In this document: positions 1 through 5,319 of the stretch, one piece after another
Layout: each line of letters begins with the position of its first letter
How positions within the stretch are numbered: the stretch's first letter is position 1
DNA from: Verrucomicrobia bacterium UBA4286
GTDB lineage: Bacteria; Verrucomicrobiota; Kiritimatiellia; RFP12; UBA1067
Length of the DNA: 7,734 bases
Assembly: GCA_002395905.1 (NCBI GenBank)
Contig: DGVK01000017.1
Coordinates: 1-7,734, forward strand
Reading direction: 5' to 3'
The notes under the pieces: model-generated
Told to the model about the DNA's origin: nothing
The model's input: the letters and a program-made list of their open reading frames with translations, nothing else
Database searches by the model: none
Program-made: the position numbers and the translations under genes

Positions 1-794
1 ATCGCGCCGGGGACGGCGGCCATCGGATAAGCCGCAAAATGCACCGCGGCGAGACTGGCGGCAAGCCCTGAATTCTGCATGCCGACTTCAATGCAGAGCG
101 CCCTGCGCTTCGGCTCTTCGAGACGCAGAGCAGAGGCGAGCAGATAACCGAGCGCAAGGCCGCAGATGTTGTGCAGCATGACGACGACGAACACCGTTGC
201 TCCGCCCGTAAGAAGCCGCTTCGCGTTCGCCGCCATGACAAGCGCGATGATTACCGCTATCGCGACGGACGACACCGTCGGCATGAAGCGAACCGCGCGG
301 GCCGTCACATTCGGGAAGAAGCGTTTCGCCGCAAACCCAAGGAGAATCGGCAGCATCACCACCCAGAGAATGTTGATGAACATTCCGGCCGCATTCACGT
401 CGACAGTCTTTCCCGCGAGAAGCAGCGTCAATGCAGGCGTGAGAACCGGGGCCAGAACGGTAGAGACGCCTGTCATGCCGACCGAGAGCGCGAGATCGCC
501 CTTGGCGAGATAGGTGATGACGTTCGAGGCGGTGCCGCCCGGACAACACCCGACGAGCACCACGCCGACGGTCAGCGCCTCGTCAAGATCAAAAAGCCGC
601 GAAAGCGCCCAGGCAAGCGCCGGCATGATGGTGAATTGCGCTACACATCCTGTCGCGATGTCGAGCGGACGGCTGAACACGACCTTGAAGTCCTTTACGT
701 CGGTCGAAAGACCCATCCCGAACATGACGACCCCGAGAAGAATGCTGATCATCGTCCCGGGCGACGAACAAACAGATGTCATGAATGCGTTCAT
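1..794 (-). CDS. Bile acid:sodium symporter family (BASS) transporter, 3' end outside window
   Basis: Inner-membrane secondary transporter that couples sodium to import of an organic anion (bile acid, pantoate or a similar substrate); the substrate cannot be read from sequence. It was found by reading the minus strand from an ATG at 794 with no stop before the window edge (264 codons visible). Family motifs in order: MFGMGL (24-29), the AQF-xx-MP segment (52-58), CCPGGTASN (83-91), the loop from LAKGD (96-100) to S104/T108, and EVGMQNSGLA (236-245). By recall of the Neisseria ASBT structure, sodium ligands Q77, S114, N115, S128, T132, E260 and Q264 correspond to Q53, S90, N91, S104, T108, E236 and Q240, a constant offset of 24. 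The first helix of bacterial ASBTs therefore seems absent. An in-frame TAG lies 9 bases upstream of the ATG, so the start cannot move far. A GGAGGGG lies 12 bases upstream. It follows luxS by 35 bp, probably in the same operon. The visible part ends at VPGA, just before the usual SVWHN motif. Confidence 0.93.
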   Translation of the reverse strand, partial: MNAFMTSVCSSPGTMISILLGVVMFGMGLSTDVKDFKVVFSRPLDIATGCVAQFTIMPALAWALSRLFDLDEALTVGVVLVGCCPGGTASNVITYLAKGDLALSVGMTGVSTVLAPVLTPALTLLLAGKTVDVNAAGMFINILWVVMLPILLGFAAKRFFPNVTARAVRFMPTVSSVAIAVIIALVMAANAKRLLTGGATVFVVVMLHNICGLALGYLLASALRLEEPKRRALCIEVGMQNSGLAASLAAVHFAAYPMAAVPGA

Positions 795-829
795 AGACTG
801 CTAACGCCCCTCCCCGCCGGCAGGCCCGA

Positions 830-1357
830 TCACGAATCGTAGAATGTTCCTACTGCTGTATCGAGGCGCTTCGTCGTCTCGTACTCGTAGCGTGCGACCG
901 TCTTGAGGATTTCCGCATATCTGGCCGCCTCCCACTTCGCCACGGGCAGGTCGTGCAGGAGATAGTTGCCGCAGTTGACCGGCGTCGCGCCAGGGACGGC
1001 GCCGTCGAAGTCGCGCAGATGCTCGAAGGCGCGCAGCATCAGCGGCTGGAGCTCTTGCGGCTTCGGGCGTCCCTTGACGATAAGATAGCAGCCTGTCAGG
1101 CAGCCCATCGGCCCCCAGTAGACGATGCGGTCCTTCCATTCGGCGTCGTTGCGCAGGAATGTCGCGATCACATGCTCGATGGTGTGCATGGCGTTCGGGT
1201 GTATCGCGGGCTCCTTGTTCGGCGTTTTCATGCGTATGTCGAAAGTGGTGGCGAACCCGCCGCCGATCGCGTCCACGCGCGACTCGTAGATGCCGGGAAG
1301 TATTCTGGTGTGATCCACCTGGAAGGAGGCGATCAGATTTGACTTTGCGTCTGACAT
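830..1357 (-). CDS. luxS: S-ribosylhomocysteine lyase LuxS
   Basis: Cytoplasmic iron/zinc enzyme that splits S-ribosylhomocysteine into homocysteine and 4,5-dihydroxy-2,3-pentanedione, the precursor of the AI-2 signal; it acts after the Pfs nucleosidase in the activated methyl cycle. The 175-aa product has the normal family length. The N-terminal SFQVDHTRILPGIYES (11-26) is typical. The metal site HxxEH is at H58 and H62, with catalytic E61 between them. The catalytic cysteine is C86 in GPMGC, and the third metal ligand is C129 in NCGNY. All key residues of the B. subtilis enzyme (C84, E57, H54, H58, C126) are present, so the enzyme should be active. The ATG start has an AAAGGA Shine-Dalgarno 8 bases upstream (1366-1371). 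It sits 34 bp downstream of the GDPD gene and 35 bp upstream of the BASS gene. No Pfs, MetH or AI-2 receptor gene is in the window. Confidence 0.97.
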   Translation of the reverse strand: MSDAKSNLIASFQVDHTRILPGIYESRVDAIGGGFATTFDIRMKTPNKEPAIHPNAMHTIEHVIATFLRNDAEWKDRIVYWGPMGCLTGCYLIVKGRPKPQELQPLMLRAFEHLRDFDGAVPGATPVNCGNYLLHDLPVAKWEAARYAEILKTVARYEYETTKRLDTAVGTFYDS

Positions 1358-1391
1358 TCAGTGATTCCTTTGTTCATGCCTTTAAAATTCT

Positions 1392-2252
1392 TCAGTCCAG
1401 CCACGCCTTCATTTCGCGCGGGAAATTCGTTTCAATGACGGAAAAGCCCTGCCCGACCAGCCAGCCCCAGCCTTCATCCGGCGAACGCAGAAGCGAAACG
1501 CGGTCGTCGTGGCCGGCAGTATGGTCGCGCCAGGTTGCCGCGACGAACGCGCGCGAGCCGCCGGCGAGAACCTTCGGCAGCAGCGCGAACGTGCGCGTTT
1601 CCGTCGACGCGAAGCGAAACTGGAACGCGAACGGCTTGCACTTCGCCAGCCATTCGTCCACGTATCCGTCCAGGTTCGGAATCTTCTCCTCTATCACCGG
1701 ACAGTACATAACCTTCTCCAGATCGCCGCCAAAAACCGCCCTCGCCTTTTCGCAAGGCCAGTCAAGGACAAAGACCGTCTCGCCGAGCGTGCCGCATTTC
1801 TTCGCAAGCTCCAGTATCTGCGGGATGAGCGCGCCGCCGTCCTGTCCCGCTTTGTCGAGATAGAGCCGGACCCTCCCCTTGGCCGCCTTCATATACTCTT
1901 CGAGAGTCGGGATCTTCTCCGCAGTGGTCTGGCCGAGCGCATCGCGCAGATTGAGGCGCTTGATCTCTTCAAGGGTCATGTCCGCCACATATCCGGCGCC
2001 GGTCGTCACGCGCGAGACATGCGGGTCGTGCAGGATTACGAGACAGCCGTCCTTCGTGCGCCGCACGTCGGTCTCCACTATGTCGACCCCGTAGCGAATG
2101 GCGTTTTCGAGCGCCGCCAGCGAATTCTCAGGCGCCAGTTTCCAGTCCGCACGGTGGCTCGCAACCATTACGCCGTCCGCCCCCGCCTGCGCCGCAGCTG
2201 CGGCGCAGACCATCATCACGGCGCCTGCGAACGCGGACGCGAGTTTATTCAC
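1392..2252 (-). CDS. Secreted glycerophosphodiester phosphodiesterase (GDPD family)
   Basis: Likely hydrolyses glycerophosphodiesters (deacylated phospholipid head groups) to glycerol-3-phosphate and an alcohol in the periplasm or outside the cell. The 286-aa product begins with a basic, hydrophobic, Ala-rich signal peptide (1-23, AQA-type cleavage site). It is followed at once by the GDPD core: HR at 33-34, PEN at 41-43, ExD at E60 and D62 for the metal, and HD at 75-76 with the second catalytic His. The later E-x-K strand of the family appears as D133-K134 (YLDK), a conservative Glu-to-Asp change at a probable metal ligand. The start is GTG, chosen because a strong AGGAGG lies 8 bases upstream. 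Length fits a single-domain GlpQ/UgpQ-like enzyme. It is first in a probable operon with luxS and the BASS transporter. Substrate specificity within the family is not readable. Confidence 0.9.
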   Translation of the reverse strand: MNKLASAFAGAVMMVCAAAAAQAGADGVMVASHRADWKLAPENSLAALENAIRYGVDIVETDVRRTKDGCLVILHDPHVSRVTTGAGYVADMTLEEIKRLNLRDALGQTTAEKIPTLEEYMKAAKGRVRLYLDKAGQDGGALIPQILELAKKCGTLGETVFVLDWPCEKARAVFGGDLEKVMYCPVIEEKIPNLDGYVDEWLAKCKPFAFQFRFASTETRTFALLPKVLAGGSRAFVAATWRDHTAGHDDRVSLLRSPDEGWGWLVGQGFSVIETNFPREMKAWLD

Positions 2253-2260
2253 AGCTTGTT

Positions 2261-2266
2261 CCTCCT
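2261..2266 (-). promoter_or_regulatory. Shine-Dalgarno site fixing the GTG start of the GDPD gene
   Basis: A perfect AGGAGG on the minus strand ends 8 bases before the GTG at 2252. It is the strongest ribosome-binding site in the window and decides the non-ATG start. A 10-codon overlapping ORF (ATG at 2281, TGA at 2249-2251 overlapping the GTG) could give translational coupling, but nothing else supports it. Confidence 0.7.
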
Positions 2267-2286
2267 CTGTCTATTTTCCATTGGCT

Positions 2287-2313
2287 GCAGGCAAAGCGGC
2301 CCCGCCCGCCTGC
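2287..2313 (-). promoter_or_regulatory. GC-rich hairpin at the predicted 5' end of the GDPD-luxS-BASS transcript
   Basis: GCAGGC and GCCTGC (2287-2292 and 2308-2313) pair as a 6-bp stem, and GCGG/CCGC inside can add about 3 bp. The hairpin starts about 8 bases downstream of the TACAAT box at 2321-2326, so it would form the very 5' end of the mRNA. Such hairpins can protect mRNA from 5'-end-dependent decay; that role is inferred. Confidence 0.35.
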
Positions 2314-2320
2314 CGGGAAT

Positions 2321-2329
2321 ATTGTACCA
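2321..2329 (-). promoter_or_regulatory. Extended -10 promoter box for the GDPD operon
   Basis: The minus strand reads TGGTACAAT, an extended -10 (TGn) joined to TACAAT, 5/6 to the sigma-70 consensus. The expected -35 position holds only a weak GTGCGA with a 17-bp spacer, which is common for extended -10 promoters. A start near 2314 would give a leader of about 60 nt with the AGGAGG site. This is the best housekeeping promoter upstream of the GDPD-luxS-BASS cluster. Confidence 0.45.
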
Positions 2330-2352
2330 AATTCTCCGCCGCCTCGCACTGC

Positions 2353-2388
2353 TCAACGACAGAGAAAGAATACGATCTTGGTCTTCAT
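2353..2388 (-). pseudogene. Relic 11-codon ORF resembling the start of a signal peptide
   Basis: An ATG at 2388 opens MKTKIVFFLCR followed by TGA. It stands just downstream of the palindromic element at 2392-2416, in the same arrangement as the GH106 start (MNTKTAVLFLLTL) downstream of the second copy. A basic start with a hydrophobic run suggests the beginning of a secreted-protein gene that was lost, although a functional leader peptide is possible. Short signal-peptide-like stretches can arise by chance, so confidence is low. Confidence 0.3.
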
Positions 2389-2391
2389 GCC

Positions 2392-2416
2392 TGTATGATA
2401 TCATATCACAGCGCAC
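2392..2416 (-). promoter_or_regulatory. Palindromic operator-like element, copy 1 (GDPD side)
   Basis: It contains the perfect 12-bp palindrome TATGATATCATA (2394-2405), standing out from GC-rich surroundings. It is 21/25 identical to the element at 5154-5178. It overlaps the stop codon of the GH106 gene (TGA at 2406-2408) and lies 3 bases upstream of the relic ATG at 2388. The likely role is a binding site for a dimeric regulator controlling secreted hydrolases; the regulator is not in the window. Confidence 0.6.
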
Positions 2417-5144
2417 AAAAACCGAACGGAGTTTGCACTCTATGCGAACATGTGGGACATTGCTGCATCGGTTTGGCGGAGCAACCGGAGCGATTCTCGT
2501 TGCTCACGCCGAGCAGCCTGACGGGACCGAGAAGTCCTGCGGGCAGGAGATTGTCGTCCGCCTTCCATCCGTCAGTCCAGTTGCTCCACGTATACGGCTT
2601 CTCGCCGCGCTTTCTGCGCTGCGCGTCGCCGATCAGTCGGTTTGGCCACGTGTTGACGACCTTGACCTCGATTTTGCTTCCGAATGGGACGGATATTCGA
2701 TACGGATGGTAGGCGAGCGTCCCCACGAAATTGCCGTCTACTCTTACTTCCGCCACGTCGCGCACTTCGCCCAGGTCAAGGATGCCGGCGGGAAATTCGC
2801 CGTTGCGGACATAGGTGGCAGCGCCGGAGAAGTGGCGAAGGCGCTCGTCATCGGACTTGCTCCAGTCAAAGAGCGGATCTGCCGGAATCGGGCCGGTCGG
2901 CGCAGCTGTGCCAGAGAACGCTGCGATGTTCCATCCATGCGACAGGTCTGCCAGTTCGTCTCCGGCGGCGACGCGCGGCACGCCCCTGAGTCCTGCGGCA
3001 AACACATAGAACGTCGTTTCGCCCGGCTCAAGGCCGACCACCACGCCGCCGTCGGAGCGACACGCCTCGACGATGTTCCCGTGGACGGCGTCGAACTCGC
3101 AGACAGGAAGGTCCGTCGCGCAGTCAAGCGCCAGCGTCTCGACAACCCTCGCTTCGGACTTGTTGCGCAGAAACCAGATGCGCTCTCCGCCGCCTCCCTC
3201 CCTGACGAGCGCTTCGACTTTGCCGGGCACGACGTCGAACCTGTCCCTGGAGATCTTCCCGTACTGCAGAAGGAACTGCCCGCGTCGGACGTAGTCGGTC
3301 CAGACGCGCATCTGCGGCCACCACGTCGTATTCACGTTGAGCTGCGTTCCGTATCGGTGCAGCGAAGTCCCGGGCACGCGGTCCAGGTACGGCTGGTGAA
3401 GGTACGAATGGTAGACGAACATGTTCACACCGAGCATCCACGCCTCGTCGCCTGCCATGCGGAGATGCTCGGGCGTGGCCTGCCAGCGGCCTTCGGGCGC
3501 CTCTGCGGAGAACGCCTCCGCCCCGATAATGTTCTTGCCGTGCGTCCGCGCCGCCTCCACGGCCTTGCGGACGGAGGAATGCGCATGGATGAAGCCGCCC
3601 TTCTTGCGCCGAAGCCAGAACTCGCACATGGGCACGTCGACTTCACTCCAGCAGCGGACGGAATCGAACGGCCCGCCGTAGGCTTCTGTCATGGACTCTA
3701 CGCCGGCCTCCGTGCACAGCTCGGCAAAGTAGTCGTAGTAGTTCCGCGCATACAGCTCGCCGACCACGTCTTTGAAATCCTCCTTCATCTTCGCCGTCGC
3801 GGCGTCTGACGCGATGCGGTATCCCAGCACGGCGGGGATCGCCCGCCACACCTCGCGTCCCTTGATGCGGGCGAATTCTCCGGGCAGGGATTCGGTCCAC
3901 GTCTGCTCGCCGACTTCATACGAATCTATGATGACGTGCTTGACCACGTCTTTTGCGCCGGGCAGGGAGAGTATGCGCGCGGGCATGGCGCTCCAGTGCC
4001 TTGCAAGCCCTCGGCGGTCGAGCTTGTCGCACTCAAGTCCGCCTATCGTAGACGGGCCGGGTTTCGTCCCGGTGGTCGTGTAGCCGACGCGCAGAATTCG
4101 CCATGCGGACGAAGCCCCCCGGCGAACCAGTTCAGAAAGCGCCGACGCGCTCACCATGTCGTCTCGGACGACGTTGCCCAGGTCCAGGACGTCTTCTGCG
4201 GCAACCGTCTCGCGTCCTTCAGAAAACGGCCAGTTGCCCAGCGAAAGCGAACGGACCGACAAGTCCGACCGGCGTATCCACCCCGGGTCTGGGAGCGCGG
4301 TGAACAGGAACTTCCAGCGCCGCGCAGACGCACCGTCCACCAGCGGGATGACTCGCGGGACGTCCACCGCGTTGTAAAGGACAAAGTCCTTCGCCCCTCT
4401 CCGCTCCCACTTCCCGCCGACATGGGCGAACACCTCCGTCTTCATGCAGAAACTGGTCTTCCCAATGTCGACGACGGCGACGGACGGCGCAAACGCACCG
4501 GCGTATTCGCATTCCCATTCAAATGTGTCGTTCTTAGCGAGCGGAATCGTCTTCGGTGCGCTGCCGGCGGCAAGCGGCGGCGGAACGGAAACCGGAAACG
4601 CATACAGGCGGACGTCGTGGTAGAAGCCGAGCTTCGACGGCGGACGCGGAAGCGAAACGGCGGATGCGTCCTTCAGCTCGTCCGCTCCGATATCCCGTAC
4701 CGAGGATACAAGGCATTTCATAGAGTCCTCGGGAGGTATCCAAGGCCCTCCCGAACTCGACCATCCCGGGCAGTTGTGGAAGCCCAGCTTGACGCCATTC
4801 TTCCTCGCCTCAGCGATTGCAAAGGCGAAAAGATCAAGCCACTCCGGCGACATCGTCTTCGCCGAAGACTGAAGAGCGGTCATCCTAGGTGCGAATATGT
4901 GGGCGACGCCTATCCCCGCATCCGCCATCGCCTTCAGGTCCCTTGTGATCCCCTCGCGAGTCACACAGTTGTCAATCCAGTGCCACCAGGTCTGAACCGC
5001 GCACGATTCCGGCGGATGCCGAAAACCGGACGCAATGCGACCGCCTCCATGTTCGGCTGGCGCGGTCGGCCCGAAACAATCCGAGCCTACCGCCTCCGCA
5101 ATGATGAGCGTAAGAAGGAAAAGTACAGCCGTTTTTGTATTCAT
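2406..5144 (-). CDS. Secreted GH106-family alpha-L-rhamnosidase-like glycoside hydrolase
   Basis: Probably removes terminal alpha-L-rhamnose from a complex polysaccharide, exported from the cytoplasm. The 912-aa product has a signal peptide (1-20). The catalytic part opens with WWHWIDNCVTREGITRDL (53-70), the family's WWHW signature. It continues with DSYEVGEQTWT (407-417), TEAYGGPFDS (486-495), DVPMCEFW (503-510), GAEAF (541-545), the GD-to-GVNMFVYHSYLHQP run (565-585) and a WTDYVRRGQFLLQYG stretch (615-629). E410 and E543 are the best candidates for catalytic acid and base; their spacing matches my recollection of the Bacteroides enzyme BT0986. A C-terminal beta-sandwich domain (about 775-878) ends in NTWPNRLIGD and GLLGPVRLL. 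The last 30 residues (C888, C896, C899, C910) are an unusual Cys-rich tail. No Shine-Dalgarno precedes the ATG. The palindromic element and the IS end lie directly upstream. Substrate could differ, since GH106-like proteins are diverse. Confidence 0.88.
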   Translation of the reverse strand: MNTKTAVLFLLTLIIAEAVGSDCFGPTAPAEHGGGRIASGFRHPPESCAVQTWWHWIDNCVTREGITRDLKAMADAGIGVAHIFAPRMTALQSSAKTMSPEWLDLFAFAIAEARKNGVKLGFHNCPGWSSSGGPWIPPEDSMKCLVSSVRDIGADELKDASAVSLPRPPSKLGFYHDVRLYAFPVSVPPPLAAGSAPKTIPLAKNDTFEWECEYAGAFAPSVAVVDIGKTSFCMKTEVFAHVGGKWERRGAKDFVLYNAVDVPRVIPLVDGASARRWKFLFTALPDPGWIRRSDLSVRSLSLGNWPFSEGRETVAAEDVLDLGNVVRDDMVSASALSELVRRGASSAWRILRVGYTTTGTKPGPSTIGGLECDKLDRRGLARHWSAMPARILSLPGAKDVVKHVIIDSYEVGEQTWTESLPGEFARIKGREVWRAIPAVLGYRIASDAATAKMKEDFKDVVGELYARNYYDYFAELCTEAGVESMTEAYGGPFDSVRCWSEVDVPMCEFWLRRKKGGFIHAHSSVRKAVEAARTHGKNIIGAEAFSAEAPEGRWQATPEHLRMAGDEAWMLGVNMFVYHSYLHQPYLDRVPGTSLHRYGTQLNVNTTWWPQMRVWTDYVRRGQFLLQYGKISRDRFDVVPGKVEALVREGGGGERIWFLRNKSEARVVETLALDCATDLPVCEFDAVHGNIVEACRSDGGVVVGLEPGETTFYVFAAGLRGVPRVAAGDELADLSHGWNIAAFSGTAAPTGPIPADPLFDWSKSDDERLRHFSGAATYVRNGEFPAGILDLGEVRDVAEVRVDGNFVGTLAYHPYRISVPFGSKIEVKVVNTWPNRLIGDAQRRKRGEKPYTWSNWTDGWKADDNLLPAGLLGPVRLLGVSNENRSGCSAKPMQQCPTCSHRVQTPFGFCAL

Positions 5145-5153
5145 ATCTGTATG

Positions 5154-5178
5154 TGTATGGTATCATATCCCAGCCCAG
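5154..5178 (-). promoter_or_regulatory. Palindromic operator-like element, copy 2 (GH106 upstream)
   Basis: Second copy of the element at 2392-2416, with the palindrome TATGGTATCATA (5156-5167, one symmetry mismatch). It begins 10 bases upstream of the GH106 ATG (5144). Identity with copy 1 weakens at about 5173, where the outer repeat of the insertion sequence starts. Its location suggests direct control of the hydrolase. Confidence 0.6.
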
Positions 5179-5186
5179 TTTGTCAA
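5157..5186 (-). promoter_or_regulatory. Possible hybrid promoter for GH106 with IS-derived -35
   Basis: On the minus strand a perfect TTGACA (5181-5186) lies inside the outer inverted repeat of the IS. An 18-bp spacer separates it from TACCAT (5157-5162), a 4/6 match to the -10 consensus, inside the palindromic element. Transcription would begin only a few bases before the GH106 ATG, giving an almost leaderless mRNA, in line with the missing ribosome-binding site. This is geometry only; no activity can be shown from sequence. Confidence 0.35.
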
Positions 5187-5190
5187 ATAG
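5173..5190 (+). repeat. Left outer terminal inverted repeat of the IS
   Basis: GCCCAGTTTGTCAAATAG matches the right end (6704-6721) exactly in reverse complement. Its reverse strand carries the outward-facing TTGACA described for the GH106 promoter. Confidence 0.85.
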
Positions 5191-5216
5191 GAAACGGCTG
5201 TTCATGGTCAACCGCA

Positions 5217-5239
5217 GTTTGCCATAATAACGTGCACCC
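5217..5239 (+). repeat. Second left-end copy of the IS end motif
   Basis: It reads GTTTGCCATAATAA followed by CGTGCACCC, matching the inner repeat at 5273-5294 (GTTTGCCAAATA then CTGTGCACCC) with one extra base and a few changes. It lies between the outer and inner repeats and is probably another transposase-binding site. Confidence 0.6.
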
Positions 5240-5260
5240 ATTTTCGGAGAGCCCGGTTTT

Positions 5261-5288
5261 TTGATGCAGCCCGTTTGCCAAATACTGT
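5261..5288 (+). promoter_or_regulatory. Weak candidate transposase promoter
   Basis: TTGATG (5261-5266), a 16-bp spacer and TACTGT (5283-5288) give a low-scoring sigma-70-type arrangement about 30 bases before the transposase start. The -10 lies in the inner inverted repeat, so transposase binding there could repress its own gene. Weak matches only. Confidence 0.2.
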
Positions 5289-5292
5289 GCAC
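5273..5292 (+). repeat. Left inner inverted repeat of the IS
   Basis: GTTTGCCAAATACTGTGCAC is an exact 20-bp reverse complement of 6650-6669, and the flanking bases differ. It carries the same GTTTG-Y-CAAATA start as the outer ends, so it is read as a transposase recognition motif rather than a separate element. Confidence 0.85.
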
Positions 5293-5319
5293 CCGTGTAG
5301 AATTGGAGGCATGAACACA

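Noticed and set aside
2249..2281. Ten-codon upstream ORF (MENRQRRNKL) overlapping the GDPD GTG
   Set aside because: It has no ribosome-binding site of its own, and most of it is made by the purine-rich Shine-Dalgarno region; probably chance.
1509..3809. 766-codon plus-strand open frame, and other long plus-strand frames (171-842, 3936-5264)
   Set aside because: They run antisense to well-supported genes, are rich in Arg/His/Pro, contain no recognisable domain and are explained by high GC content.
5275..5319. N-terminal extension of the transposase from TTG at 5275
   Set aside because: The extension codes the inner inverted repeat and lacks a ribosome-binding site; GGAGG at 5305 supports the ATG at 5320.
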